From NCBI GenBank assembly GCA_034769895.1, contig CM068373.1:433671080-433735079 (forward strand): 64,000 nucleotides of DNA, in the 5' to 3' direction. The notes below the pieces were generated by a model. The model made no database searches. It was not told the DNA's origin and saw nothing but the letters and a program-made list of their open reading frames with translations. Made by a program: the position numbers and the translations under genes. Shown in pieces: positions 51,595 to 64,000 of this stretch. This DNA comes from Magicicada septendecula (lineage: Eukaryota > Arthropoda > Insecta > Hemiptera > Cicadidae). The number at the start of each line of letters is the position of its first letter. Position 1 is the first letter of the stretch.

Positions 51595-51889
51595 AAAAAC
51601 AACATCTTGGTTTGTACAAAATTATTAGTAGAAATATTTAAGACCACTAACACTCTAATACAACAATAAATTAATGTGCAGGGATTGACGTGTTATAAGT
51701 TTCTTGAGTTCTGTAGCAACCGCAAAGTATTGTTACTTATTATTTCTATATATTGACTATGGTGTAATTTTTATATTATTGATATCGCTAGAAATTAAAG
51801 TTTTACAAATTATGGCAGTCCCTGTACTGTGCTGTGGGTGTGAATAATGGACGACAACAAAAATGACTGTAAAATACAGGCCTCGGAAA

Positions 51890-52112
51890 CGGCGTTCTTA
51901 AGAGAAACGTGACCGTATAAGAACTGAAGTCACAAGAAAAGAGCCACAAGTTTTCAACTTGAATCAAAAATTAAAAGATTACAAACAACGGTGGAAAGAA
52001 CACTTAGAAAGAATGTCCGATATCATACTTGCCAAACAAGTCTGGGAATACAAACCTATAGGACACAGGTGTGGGGATAGACCAACGAAAAAGTGGCTGG
52101 AGGAGTTTTGAA
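51890..52112 (+). pseudogene. LINE C-terminal fragment
   Basis: Plus-strand translation gives LKDYKQRWKEHLERMSD, QVWEYKPIGHRCGDRPTKKW and LEEF before a stop, the extreme tail of a non-LTR reverse transcriptase. A partial, more decayed copy of the same sequence (CGGTGGAAAGAACACTTAGA) is at 51330-51400. Confidence 0.75.
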
Positions 52113-52840
52113 GGCTGAACAGGCATCACCTTGGCCAACACGTGTTGTGAAGATGATGATGATATTAACCACAAGTACGTGTAAATTATGCTCTGTAAAT
52201 TATGCTCTGCACTTCCCAACTGAGTATATTGACGTAGTACCTCCGTTTAGTCGCTTTAAAGACCTAAACGTTACTAAAAAAAAAAAATAAATTAAAGCCT
52301 GAGTTTCTATAGTACATCATCATCTTTATCATTAGCTATAGTTTTAAGCTTTTTGTTGTTACAACATTACAACAAGCTACATTCTTGCCTCTTTCAAAGA
52401 CTTTCATTCAGTTCTTTTCATGTGAAGTTGTCTCTTAGAAACAAGCTTGATAGTTTTGTTCAATCCACGTCTTCTGTGGTTCAAGCAAGGATATTTCTAT
52501 ATATAGTCTCAGGTTAACTTGGCAAATTAGAAACCATATTTGTTAGATTATTATGCAATATGATTTTATAAATCTTCCTACATATTAAAACGGATAATAT
52601 GACAGTTGTTTTTGTACCCATTGATTTAACGCCTTGCGTTGTTCACAGTACATTCTTGGCGGTGTAGTGGTGTAAACATTGTAAGACTAACACTAATGAT
52701 AGACATTTAAAGATATTAATACCATATAGAATGTCACATATGCCATATATTATGTTAAGATCGCATAAAGCGTCGTCTATATAATAATGGAATAATATAA
52801 AAGGCAGAGAATTTGTTTCAGAGACACCCGCAGACAACAT
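52113..52840. other. Intergenic DNA
   Basis: No gene seen. Confidence 0.45.
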
Positions 52841-53218
52841 TTGCGCAAGTGGTTTTGGAGAACGTTAAGAAATAAATGTAGAAAACAAACACAAATAAAA
52901 TTTTATAAAACAATGGCAATACCTACACTACTGTATGGTTCTGAAACTTGGATCATAAAGAAAACAGATGAAGAGAAGATACAAACAGCAGAAATGAAAT
53001 TTCTGAGATCACTTAAAAGGTTTAATAGACGAGATTATATAGGAAAAGAAGAGATAGGAAGTGATTTAGATATTTCTGCAGTTAATGAAAGGATTAAGGA
53101 ATACAGAAGGAAATGGATTCAACACATTAATAGAATGGAAGATAGTAGAATACCTAAGATGGCGAAAGACTACAACCCTAGAGACAGGAGAATAGTTGAT
53201 AGACCTCAGAAAAGGTAG
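52841..53218 (+). pseudogene. LINE reverse-transcriptase C-terminal fragment
   Basis: QTQIKFYKTMAIPTLLYGSE, TWIIKKTDEEKIQTAEMKFL, RIKEYRRKWIQHINRMEDSR and YNPRDRRIVDRPQKR form a well-preserved tail of an insect non-LTR reverse transcriptase. 5'-truncated. Confidence 0.88.
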
Positions 53219-55009
53219 ACTGTGGAATAGGAACAGGCTGCTAAAGCCTAAAACCGTTAATAAGAAGATTATAATGATGAATTGTGCAAGTTTGCGATAA
53301 TCCAACAAACTGTAATGCAACTAAGAACAAATATGGCCTAATTAACACTGTGGGAATCAAAAACCAAGCCACTAATTACAAATAACTGTAGACCATCGTT
53401 TACAGTTAGCACTGCTTAATAAATATATAATTTATTAAATATGTAATATCTATAGTAAAGAATTCACCTGCACACTCTGTAAAACGGCCTGCATGTGAAT
53501 ACAAATGAAGTGTGCGCACGGGACTCTTGGCACAAATGACATGTGTATAAGAGACAGGCGTGAGCGCAAAGAGAAAGCAATGGAAAGAAAAAAATGGCAT
53601 GCAGAAATGAGAGTCCATGCTTGTGTAAACCCACTATCCATATTTCTTAGAGCACTTTTGGAGTCCTTTCTGTGTGACAGTAGGCAGACATAGATGCATG
53701 TGCACATATGTGTGACTTCAACAGTGGGTATATTAAGACTTATCAGCTAACAGTTTAAACAAAATAGATCTTCTGTTTCAAAAACGATAAGTCTTGGCGG
53801 GGGTTTAATACTTGAAAGTACAGAAATTGCTGAAAAACTGTTCATTAAGACTTTTTTGAGGCTCAGTTTTATAACAGGTCTATTGTTTACTTAATGTTTA
53901 TGCTTTCACACCAGTGTTTCCATAAGGTTCAATGTTTCAGTGAACCCCCCTAAATAATTTAAATATGTTTATGGATTTGCTGAGATAATGGTTTCATGTT
54001 TAAATAACAAGGCTTGCGGGATTAATCTTTTTGATTGAACAGTAATGGATTCTCGTAATAGACGAATTGCTCGCTACTATTGGTTGGAATAGTTGGAGTG
54101 CTGAACAGCTCTCAGCATCTCCTGGACTGTGTGTAGACAGCTTTGGGAGGGGGACACTCAGTATACGCAAAATTACATTCAACAGTCGCTAATCCCGAGT
54201 GTTAGTGATAGAGACGAACAGTTCCGACGAGGCCCGAACCGCACTGACCGGGAATTTTAACATTTTCATAATACTGCCATTCGCCATTATTATGAATTTT
54301 ACCACATGATGTGTACGTTTACCATCAGTTTTGTGTCAGATTTCTCTGTCATTTAGAATGAAATGAAAATGTGTGTAGTAAAGTCTTAAAATCAAATAAA
54401 ATAGGGAAGTAACTGTATTTCGAAAATAAGGTGTGTTTAATGTAGTCATTAAATAATTGTATTAACATTAAACTGATCGAAGCGTGTATAACCTTCAAAG
54501 TGTTTGCTGGTATTTTTGTGTGTTAAGTGTTCAGATCTTTCTTATTTTTGTGTTCAGTTAATTGATTTGATAAAATTAATAGTGTTCAATCTATTTAAAA
54601 ACAAATTTTTCTTCTCTCTCCCCCTCCCTCTCGCTCTCTCTCGCTCTCTATTAAAAATAAATGCAAAATTAAGGAATTCGGTAGGCCGCTTTCTATCTTA
54701 AGTATTAAATAGAAATATTTAACTATACGTTTATTTTAACAATATATTTTTAGAATAATTTACAAACAGCATAAACACAACTTAATATTAGGCCTACAAA
54801 AAGTTGTCAATAGTTATTAATAGTCTTCATGTTGCTACCCACCCCGTGTGTTATTTGGAATGGGATAATTGCTCTTATCTTATTAGAAACATTCAGACAT
54901 TGAACCTCCAACTGTCAGAACCACGAGCCGCCACTGTTCCACACGTAATGTGTTTAGCAAAAAATTAAATCTACCAATTCCGTACGAGAAAAAATTGTTG
55001 TAGATGCTT
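53219..55009. other. Intergenic DNA with an adapter-like 17-mer
   Basis: ATGTGTATAAGAGACAG at 53541-53557 is identical to 17 of the 19 bases of the Tn5/Nextera mosaic end, with 18 of 19 matching if extended. CT-rich sequence lies at 54612-54650. No gene is supported; short open frames around the 17-mer have the MCIRDR and VSYTH peptides typical of adapter carry-over. Confidence 0.6.
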
Positions 55010-55700
55010 CTGTTCTGGAGCAGGTCAACAAGTTTGAATGTTCTACATTGTGTCTTGCATTACAAACAATGACGTGGTGAAAAAGCTGTACAATTTTAAC
55101 CACATTTTCGGGACGGTCAGGAGGACTCTAAAATCTTCTTCTCCTTCTTCTACTCTTTAAGGGTTAGGTTATACAAACCTGTTCCGGCACCTATCTCATT
55201 CTCGGACGACTCACGTCTCTTCTACCAATGGCTTTATAGTTCAGTGTTGCTTTCGGCAATCGATCCTCTGTCATCCTTTGCAGATGATCCCACCATTGTC
55301 TTCTAAATTGAAATAATTTCATGTATGACTCTAAAATCGGCGAGTAAAGAAACACGCCTAAAGTTCTACAAGGTGATGGCCGCCTCCGCATTCTCTGTGG
55401 GTCTGAGAATTGAACTTTAAAAAATCCCAGGCATGTCGTATTTAAGCGACCGAAATGAGACTTCTCAGGCATGTGGAGAGGAGTATAGTCTTCAAAATCG
55501 CAGAAGAAATTGAGACTTAGGTCAGGACCTGAATATTATAAGTATACTCGATAGGATCATGCAATATCGGCTAAAATGGTTGGAATATCTTAGCCGAATA
55601 CATGACTGCCGCATAATCAAACTATAAGCGAATAGGACGGAGGGGTGAGGGGTGCCGGAAGAAGCATTGGGGTGACCAGCTCTAGTCTATCTGTTTGAAA
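55010..55700 (+). pseudogene. Decayed LINE 3' fragment
   Basis: Plus-strand pieces in several frames (VLEQVNKFE; RRNTPKVLQGDG; ACRI*ATEMRLLRHVERS; ILSILDRIMQYRLKWLEYLS) match the order of 28010-28500. A minus-strand piece at 55191-55300 (FRRQWWDHLQRMTEDRLPKA) is a second, inverted fragment. Confidence 0.65.
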
Positions 55701-56080
55701 CCTTGTTATCTGTTTTTGGTTTATTCCTTGCTAAGACGGATGGAAAAAGGTTTAAGAGCTCATTAAATCTCTGTGAATTTAGAATTTTAGTAAAGTTCTG
55801 TAGAAAAGTCGGGGCAGATGGAAAATATTGTAACGCATCAAAAAATACCGTTACATAAATATACTAAAAAATACCCAAATGAAGATCTACCATAAACATA
55901 TCTAAGCTAATATAGCCAAACACACTAACAAGAGGAAAGACAACACTAAAATGTCAAAGTCAAACCTGTATATCCATGAACAAATAATGTTAAGGAAACT
56001 AAGCACCCTAGAAGGGAAGGAGTTGTGATTAAATAAATCGTCAATATTATAACAGAAGGAAAAGTGAAACCAAGTAACTA
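55701..56080. other. Intergenic DNA
   Basis: No gene seen. Confidence 0.45.
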
Positions 56081-56560
56081 CGTTAGCAACCAGGACCCAA
56101 TACATCCAATAAGTGAGGGAAAGTATCTAATAAGTAAGGAAAATATCCAAAAAATAAGAAGAAAATATTACCAGTGTGAAGAGTGCCCAATAAGTGAGGA
56201 ATAATACCACAACCAGGAAGAACCTGAGAGGAAACTCCAACTGACCAAGAGCAAAACCCTTGACAATATAATAATTCAATAAGCAACCACAGACAATAAA
56301 AGTGTGCTACTTAAAATGAATTAAATAATATTATTATACAACGAGCTAAAATAAAGCAACACAAACAATGATAGTGTATGATTTATAGAAAGTGTAAGCC
56401 TACAAGTAACAATATCATTATCCAATGATCTAAAATAAACCAACACAAACAATGATAGTGTAGTATTTACAGAAAGTGGAAATATTAAGTGACAACAATT
56501 TTATACAATAATCTCGAATAAACCAACACAGGCAATAAGTGTATTATTTATGAGTAAATA
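56081..56560. repeat. Short degenerate tandem repeats
   Basis: At 56105-56205 a CCAATAAGTGAGGAAA-type unit repeats four times. At 56335-56560 a ~90-bp unit (TCTAAAATAAACCAACACAA, ACAATGATAGTGTA) repeats about three times. Confidence 0.7.
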
Positions 56561-59500
56561 GTATAATATAATAAAATATAATAAAGACAACAAGTGAACT
56601 GAAGTTAAGTGCAGAAATAATTGCTCAAATATGAAAGTAAATGGAACTGATTACCTGTAACTACCATGACTGACTCTAAATTTAAAATCATTGCAAAACA
56701 CACATTTAGATATCAGGAGAGTGGAAAGTAAAATCAGTAGAATGTAATTGTTAGAATATCAGAAATAAGACAACATGTATTAGATTAAAAACAGTCAACC
56801 AAACCAAATTTAACCATCCAATATATATACCAATAACCAATTATAATTAGATAATACTATGTAAACAAATAGTCGTTAATAGAGCTAAAATACAGAAAAC
56901 CATTGTACTAGCTAATAGTAATACCAATCATGGTAAATATGTAAGAAAATACACAAGAAACCAAACTAACACATATAGGCATTGTTGTAATACAGGGATA
57001 TACACATAGCCCCAACTGAGCAGAATTTGCAACAAAGAATCCTCATTAACGATTATAAAAAAACTGATAAAAGTATTTACATAATGCAACAACCAAACTA
57101 GAATAAATAACGAGTAGAATAAACCCAATATGAACTAAAAAACACAAAAATATACTTTAAATTTTATAAACAAATAGCAGCCAAATACCAAACCACAGAG
57201 TAACTGACAGAATTACATAAAAAACTATAAATTAAAACTAATCAGAAAGAGGAAAATAGTATAACAGTAGTTTCAAGGATACTCAATACTTCTTTGAGAA
57301 CACTTAACAAACAGTAAATGCATAAATTTATATAATAATCATGAAAAACAATAGTACATGTCAGATGAAGCTAGATGAAAGTAACAGTCCAACAGAAACA
57401 TGTGAGTAATTAGCCCAGCAGGGAATACTAAATATCCAAAATAAGATGTAAACGAACATTAAATAAAAGTTAATGGAAGAAAATACATCCGTAATACAAA
57501 ACTATTTGTAAAATAAGAGTGTCAGAATGACAGGACACCTGACATGGTGTGATAAAACCATTTATTGTAAATAAACTAAGATATGTTAGTAACTACAAAA
57601 CTGCACCAAATGTGTAGAATCGTTTGAGGTATAAACTAAACACAATAGAATTGTGTGAGAGTGAAATATATATTGTAAATAATAAGAAATAATGCATGGA
57701 TATTTAAGAGCTACTCGCCTGAAAAGTGTATTATTGAATTTTGTAAATATTTAGCATTTAAGAAATAATTAATGCGAAAAAATGACTTGAAGCATAATCA
57801 ATAAGTGATATATGTATCATGCGATACAATAAAAGTGAAAAAACTTATGTTTAAATAAGAAACACTAAAAGTGCATCAACGAAAGTCTAAATAGTTTAAT
57901 CATGAACGAAAATAGTGCTTGTGTGGACTCAAAATAAAGAGCAAAGCAGCCGAAATAACATGATACTATTAGTTTTCGAATCGGAGGTACATTAAGAAGG
58001 TCATGAGCAATCATAATTATTCAGTCAATTACAAAAGAATTGATGGCTTCCTTTTTATACTCTCAACCCCAAAAACAGACGCTGAGAAATAAAAATTATT
58101 AATTTCTTGTGGCATATAGGGACAAGATTAAACGACTTTCAGCCAATTAGAGACGCTGATTCCAAGCAGACGCCGACCAAAGGAGCTAAGCGTGGCTTCA
58201 CTAAAAAAACTGGACATCGACGCCAACAGAATGTTTCTCCGCTGATAGTATATTAATAACAATGTGCGCGTTCCCCCCCCCCCAGTAGACAGATAACTAA
58301 CCTAACATCATAACCTCCAAAACGTGTGAAGTGTAAATAGTGCTACTAGACTTAGTGTATTATCATTGCTAGTGTATAATCCCAGCAATGAAAAGTGATA
58401 TTAAGGGAGTATATTGAATTAACAACATTTAACTGAATTTTAAGTGATTTTGAAATAATAATTTTTGAGTTGATACTACGTTAGTCAAATGCGATCACAC
58501 GTGACTAATTTAACTAATAATTATGAATTAACATATTATTGAATAAAAGTTCTCAATAATATTTTTTAAATAAAATATTATAAATTTTAAAAAGAATCAA
58601 AATGAAAAACTACTAATTAATTAACACAAATGTATTTGAACATAGATTCTGATTTGACTTTAATGATAACGAAAGACAATTCGATTCTTAATAATATTTG
58701 AGAAATGTCAATAAAGTTAATGATTAATAAATATGTCATTAACTAATATTATGTATAACGATGAGATTTTATGAATTTAATTCAGATATTTTTATCAATT
58801 AACTTAGAAAAATTTTCATTCTAACCTACCTGTTGTTGAAATGTACACAATTGATACAGTGCAATGCTTTCAATTCAAGAAAGCATAACTATTTTTAATT
58901 GCACTGAAATTATAAATCAGTCATTATATTTTAATTTGTATAACCATTAACGGAATTTTATTCCGATATACAGAAATAATAATCGTATTGCACATGCGAT
59001 ACCATAACCTGCAAATTTGAATACAAGCGTGTCTTGTACAATTGTTTACAATTATAATTGACCTTTTTCTATTTTATGTAACCACTCTCCACAATACGTC
59101 ATTATCGTATTTAAGCATTTTTTTTAGTCAGTATCTTGTATACTCAAAGAACTCACGATTTTATTAATTATAAATAAGAAATCTAACCAAATCATTGCAA
59201 CCCCTCTTTCCCTTTTATACCTTATAAAAAAAATAATCCTTTTTTTTGTATTTTTTTTTGAAAGAGAGGCCACTCGTTATTTAAAACTAGGCAAGAGCCT
59301 AGAGAAGCCAAAAATGTGCTGGATCCAGTATGACGGGACTTGCAATTAAACTCGGTTGTTAATCAACAATAACAATTTTTATTGTTGCCCCCATAATTCA
59401 TTACATGCAAGTATCACAGTCAGCAATAAATAACAAAATACATAATAAATAAGTAGTGTGCACATGTTCCTTAAATTATATAAATCGACAACATATATCA

Positions 59501-62500
59501 GGCAACATCCCATAAATTATATAAATTATATAAATTCCCCCCCTTTAAATAACACTTAACATTAACATCACATATAGAAACATAAAGACACATAGACCCA
59601 TAATAGTATCACAATAACTCATGTTTGGCCTGGCAGACAGGCATTATATCTATAAAGCCCCGAAAACAGCAATCATAAATATTTAACTTCCAGCCACAAT
59701 TGGAATTAATCCTTCGAGACCCATAATTCATTTACTCCATTAAATGAAACCCCCAAAAAAAATTTTTTTTTAAACCCCGAAAGGATGATAATGACTAATA
59801 AAAGCATAATGATAGGCCGGACAGCCCATATGAATTGATAAACATCTAGTAATTTTGCCCACTATAAGCATATGAAAATCTTTAAGTTTCTTGAACTGTA
59901 TACACGTGGTAAAAACTCTTATCATCTAAGTTTAAACAGTCGGCATAATTTTCCAAAATATTAATTCTTGTGTTACAAATACAGATGTATACATGTATCG
60001 GGAATTTGTTCCTGAATGAAAATGATTTAATTCAACCGACAGGTCCAGCAAGCAAGTCAGAACCTAAGTTACAATAATCGGTAGCATCAGTATGCTTTTA
60101 CAATGTCAAGTTATTAGTATATGCCCACAAAATATAAAATTTTTTTCTCTTAAAGTCAGACATCTGTGTATAATTGATTTTACAATAACAGCCGGTTGTA
60201 TCCTAGCAGATGTGGAAGCGCGCCAGCATGTGCCAGACTATATGAGACAGGTGTCAGACCTGCCTAAAACTGTTTCAACATGTGCCCAACTTGAGGAAAA
60301 AACTATGTCCATTTTACACCCGAAAACAGCCTGAAAAACGAAACCCCCAGCCCTTAAATGTTAAACCAAAATGAAAATAATATATGAACCCCGTTCTGAA
60401 CCAGCCGGAACAGAACCAATAACATATGACTTAATTTTTATATCGAAAGTATAATGACTCTAAGGCCCTTGTATATATATAAAAAAAATACATATAAGAG
60501 TAAAAAAAAACTCTGGCACGCTCCCCCAGTGCAGCACACAATTACAATCATAGTACTTTAGAGTTATGGAGTAATATTATAAAAGTCAAATAATGTTCAT
60601 AATGAATGTTCAGTTGACACACCCCAGAGCGGACTGTCTAGCAGCGTGGGCACATGGTTTAAAAAGAAAACAATTTGTAACTCAGATGAACGGCGGGCCA
60701 GGCCAACGAAAAATAATAAGAGTTTATATCACCTTAATAGCATGCGTAGTATGCATCTTATGGCTGGTTAACAAACTCCCTTCTCCGAACAGGTGCGTGT
60801 TGGATGGTTCATGGCTGGTGAAGGTGTTGGTACACCAGCAGAGACCAAAATCTCCGACTGGGAGCGAGAACCCTGGGAATTCACAAAAGATTAGAAATTC
60901 TGTTCGCTAAAATATGCACCCTAGTTCAAGGTAATAACCTCTGAACGGGCCTTCCAACCAACTCAAGATAAATGCATAAGTTTTGTTTCTGTTTTTTTTT
61001 TTTTTTTTTTTTTGAAAACGGCCTGAGGAGTAATTAAGTCTACAAGGTGATAACGGACTCACTAAATACAAAAAAAATTATATTAAAAGTTGTATAGTAA
61101 AGAGTCACTTGCACTAGCACTGACCAGTGCCGACATAATCAAACAGGTCGGCCTCACCACGTGGCAACATAATTATCGTAATTTGACAGAAAATGACCAC
61201 ATTAAAGGCACTTACAGTTACACACAAATAAACTATTAATAGTGTTTCATCTAAGGGTGGTCTCACAATTTGTTTTTTCAGCCATAATTAATCAAAAAGC
61301 ACACACTTGCAGTCCCGTGCGTGTATATACATAACCCACACAATTCAACTCTGTCTATACGTACTGACTTTAGCTATAATTTTATATAATGATTTAACAA
61401 ACGATTACCGTGACTGTTGTATAATAATTAAAGAAATAGTGGCTGTATATACTGAAAATTAAATAAATTTCTTACAACACACACACACACTCGTCCGATC
61501 GCACCAAGTACATTCTCCTTTCGCATTCGGCTGAATATATTTAAGTATAATTATTTTCTTATTATTGAAGCATTCTATAGCATGCTGTAAATTACTCACC
61601 GGGAAGTCTCGAAAATTTAGCTTGCCATTAGGTTGAGAAGAAACTACGCAATCACTGTCTGTCCGAGGTTGGGAGCCTGTTGATTCCTTTAAAGACTGCG
61701 TGGGACTGAGAGCTACATCAGTAACACAACGAACGGCTAACTGCGCCGAGAGATGGCGCGGGCAGTCCCCCAGTGCCGTCCAGATATCGGCGTTGTAATC
61801 GACATTGGTACTCGCGTTTATATTAAAACAAAATTTATAATACCTTCAATTGCCGGGTTATGCAAACACCGGCACATCATGTTAGAGAATCACAACATAG
61901 AAATCAGTGTTACCAGCCCTGAGTTTTAAGAATATCTGTAACGATTTTGAATTGTTTTAATGTTTTAAAAAAGTTTGTGAGGGTTTTAAATTGAACTTTA
62001 ATTGAATTACATTGTTAATAAATTACCATTTAATATATAATCGAGTCAGTCCATTATTTAAAGGTAGACTATAATAACAACACAACAGAGCATTTATTTC
62101 ACAGATTGGCAGTAAGGCAAGTAAGCAGCCAAGATTTTGAATAATTTCAAAACAGTCTTATTTACAGATTAACTTTATTTACACAATTTTAACATACAAA
62201 CAAGTGGTAAATATTATATGAATTATGTTGTGCTGTTTTAAATATACGAGTATTACAGAAAGAGAAGATCTACATTAGAAGATTGACATCGGTAAGTAAG
62301 TGGTAATTGAAATCTAAACCAACCAGTGCTCCGAAAAAAAGAACTTAAACATTCTTCAGCATTTAAACCTTTTTTGAAACAACTTGAACTATAAATTAAA
62401 TCTTCATAATAATAATTCTAAACCGACCCAACAGAACGTCTAGTTACAATATTTATACCTCTTACATCAATACCGTTTACTCAGCTTATCGTTACTGAGC

Positions 62501-62629
62501 TGTAACCGTTTCCATGGTAGCAATCGGAAACACAATAACTTTCCCGATTCCAGGTCGATCAAGGCTAACGTTCAGTCTCTGTACGACTCTCGCTGAGAAG
62601 ACTTCTTATTGTTATACCATTATCAGACC
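56561..62629. other. Long gene-free, A-skewed region
   Basis: Six kilobases with no gene I can support. From 56.5 to 58 kb the plus strand has notably more A than T. A C12-like run sits at 58271. T-tracts at 59228-59262 and 60990-61013 are each followed by GAAA(A/G) and a GGCC-containing sequence, perhaps marking retrocopy ends. An open frame at 60593-60910 has no family signature. The 61620-61800 segment is less AT-rich and may be upstream sequence of the receptor gene. Confidence 0.4.
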
Positions 62630-63586
62630 ATGACGTTATTTAACGTCATCCATATAACAGACAAGATATTCACCAGTACTTTGGGTTTATCATCACCGTG
62701 GGTGACAAGCGGCAGTAAATCACCGTCCTTATTTTCTTACTTGCATTCATTAATTTTCTTTGCTACCCCGGCGATAACATCCTCCTTTTTCCCTGTAGTG
62801 AAGATTGATTCCTTGAACATGTTACTCACGTACTTGAAGATACCATATTTGCTTTTGATTTTAGTCGACGTATACGTAAGCCTTTTTAATTATAGTAAAA
62901 TCAACAAACGGTGTGCCGGATTTTCTGAAAGATATTTCAAGGATGATTTGCACCTGGAAATTGTATTTAAACCCGTCGGCGCGAAATCTGTCCAAGTGTA
63001 TCTTATAAAATACGTTTCATTGTATGTTGTAATGATGTTTAGTATCGGCGCGACCTTTTTCAATCTTTGTCGCATAAACACACTTCTTGCGGTCGTAATG
63101 GTTATGCGGCATTTTTTAGCCTTCCCTATTGTTCTTCAATGGTCGGTGTGCATGTACCATATAGAAAGGTATCTCTCCAAAGCTAAAGTACTGTTTAAAA
63201 CAAAACTGTGGGCTGATAATGTTCCGTCAGCGGAATGCGACTCACCTACTCCAGGTAACACGGTTGAAACCAAACGGATAAACATGGACGTTTTTGACGA
63301 CGTCATTGGAGTTTACAGGTCAATAGCGGACAAACACGCTGCTGTAAACGATTACTACGGCGCCCAAATGTGCCTCGACATATCCGCACACATATACGCA
63401 GCGATTATTATCACGTACCACATGTGGTTTAGCAGAATATCAGGAAATATGTACAGCCCTTTGGTACTCCTTTACAGCGTATCTTATTGCTTGGGCAATG
63501 TTTTGATAAGGTCGTGGATCTGCGAGACTGTTACAAATAAGGAAAGTATTTCTGCCTTTTTTTTCAAATTGTTAATAATATTATAA
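62630..63586 (+). CDS. Insect gustatory receptor, 5' exon(s), partial
   Basis: About 318 residues from the ATG at 62630; an ATG at 62609 is also in frame. There are five or six hydrophobic helices (LHSLIFFATPAITSSFF, YVSLYVVMMFSIGATFF, MRHFLAFPIVLQWSVCMYHI, LDISAHIYAAIIITYHMWF, LLYSVSYCLGNVLI). The motif IADKHAAVNDYYGAQMCLDI is the region before the sixth helix typical of gustatory receptors. The C-terminal TYhhhhhQF helix is missing; the frame stops after KLLIIL, so the last exon must lie elsewhere or the gene is truncated. These are membrane chemoreceptor channels. It is the only host gene recognised. Confidence 0.75.
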   Translation: MTLFNVIHITDKIFTSTLGLSSPWVTSGSKSPSLFSYLHSLIFFATPAITSSFFPVVKIDSLNMLLTYLKIPYLLLILVDVYVSLFNYSKINKRCAGFSERYFKDDLHLEIVFKPVGAKSVQVYLIKYVSLYVVMMFSIGATFFNLCRINTLLAVVMVMRHFLAFPIVLQWSVCMYHIERYLSKAKVLFKTKLWADNVPSAECDSPTPGNTVETKRINMDVFDDVIGVYRSIADKHAAVNDYYGAQMCLDISAHIYAAIIITYHMWFSRISGNMYSPLVLLYSVSYCLGNVLIRSWICETVTNKESISAFFFKLLIIL

Positions 63587-64000
63587 CGAAAAGAAATAGG
63601 GTGTAACCTATTTCCAAGATACTCTCCCTTAAACCCCAGTGTTAGAGTCGTCAATTTATGACAAATAGAAAATGTGTAATTGTGTAAATGTGTTGTATGC
63701 TGTCGGGCGTTACCTCCGCGCACTTTTGTTACTTACTGTTGACTGGATCCTCTGCGGTGATGTAGTCCTGTAACACAACTTAATACTATGTTTTTTGTGG
63801 GCGCCACTTGGAATCGTTTGTTCCAAGAAATAAATGTGATTATTAAAAAAATTAAAATTTCTAAATCTTACTTCTATGAAAAAGTATAAACAAGTCAGTT
63901 TAGCTTGAAAAAATCAGGTAAGTTTAATGATTCTTCAAAAAAAACAACAAATCGTCTGAAGGACTAACATTCATATAAAATTTATAAAATTGCAGAGAAA
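63587..64000. other. Sequence downstream of the receptor exon
   Basis: No exon carrying the receptor's final helix could be found here. AAATAAATG at 63829 could act in 3' processing. Confidence 0.4.

Noticed and set aside
60593..60910. 105-residue frame with a hydrophobic segment (ITLIACVVCILWLV)
   Set aside because: No family recognised, isolated, with composition like its non-coding surroundings. Insufficient to call a gene.

Overview
The window looks like a stretch of insect nuclear genome. It is AT-rich, has almost no host genes, and is full of decayed RTE-like LINE, Gypsy-like LTR, Penelope-like and mariner fragments plus long GT/CA/CT microsatellites. The one recognisable host gene is a partial insect gustatory-receptor gene at the right edge (62630-63586). 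The species cannot be named from the sequence.

The centrepiece is an apparently complete 22.7 kb Maverick/Polinton element of the adintovirus type (4212-26878). It has inverted terminal repeats of about 710 bp, AG...CT ends and a perfect 6-bp target duplication (TCTTGT at 4206-4211 and 26879-26884). It sits inside the reverse-transcriptase ORF of an older minus-strand RTE-like LINE (2362-4211 plus 26879-27074). Removing the element and one TCTTGT copy restores the LINE reading frame.

Layout of the element from the left. (i) Plus-strand accessory block 4964-7383: three BIR (IAP-like) genes and two unknown small genes. (ii) Plus-strand replication/virion block 7495-13665: integrase with chromodomain, packaging ATPase, coiled-coil DUF8207-like protein, fibre-like repeat protein, parvovirus-type phospholipase A2 protein, adenain-like protease, penton-type minor capsid protein, a 55-aa overlapping gene, and the major capsid protein. 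A small unknown plus gene follows at 13797-14300. (iii) Minus-strand block 17297-14467: dUTPase and three or four unknown genes. (iv) A divergent control region, 17300-18878. (v) Plus-strand protein-primed DNA polymerase B (18879-22514), a 92-aa unknown gene and a fourth BIR gene. (vi) A minus-strand matrix metalloproteinase with hemopexin repeats (26136-24545), frameshifted near its end. The set encodes integration, protein-primed replication, capsid building, genome packaging, maturation and probable membrane penetration, plus host-derived apoptosis-control and matrix-degrading functions.

The most novel signal is in the control region. On the minus strand a TATA box (17952-17960) is followed by a donor and then three tandemly duplicated, ATG-free mini-exons. 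Each has a strong acceptor (ATACAG/ATAT) and a donor (GTAAG or GTAAA). Three downstream minus-strand genes carry acceptors only 2-5 nt before their ATGs. This reads as a multipartite spliced leader resembling the adenovirus tripartite leader.

Right of the element (27.1-62.6 kb) there are foldback LINE fragments, a five-copy ~160-bp tandem array, duplicated non-coding blocks, rearranged mariner pieces, related LTRs in both orientations, a Penelope-like remnant beside a 100-bp palindrome carrying a hammerhead-like core, a Gypsy pol remnant, several LINE 3' ends, and a 17-bp exact match to the Tn5/Nextera mosaic end that is probably an assembly artefact.
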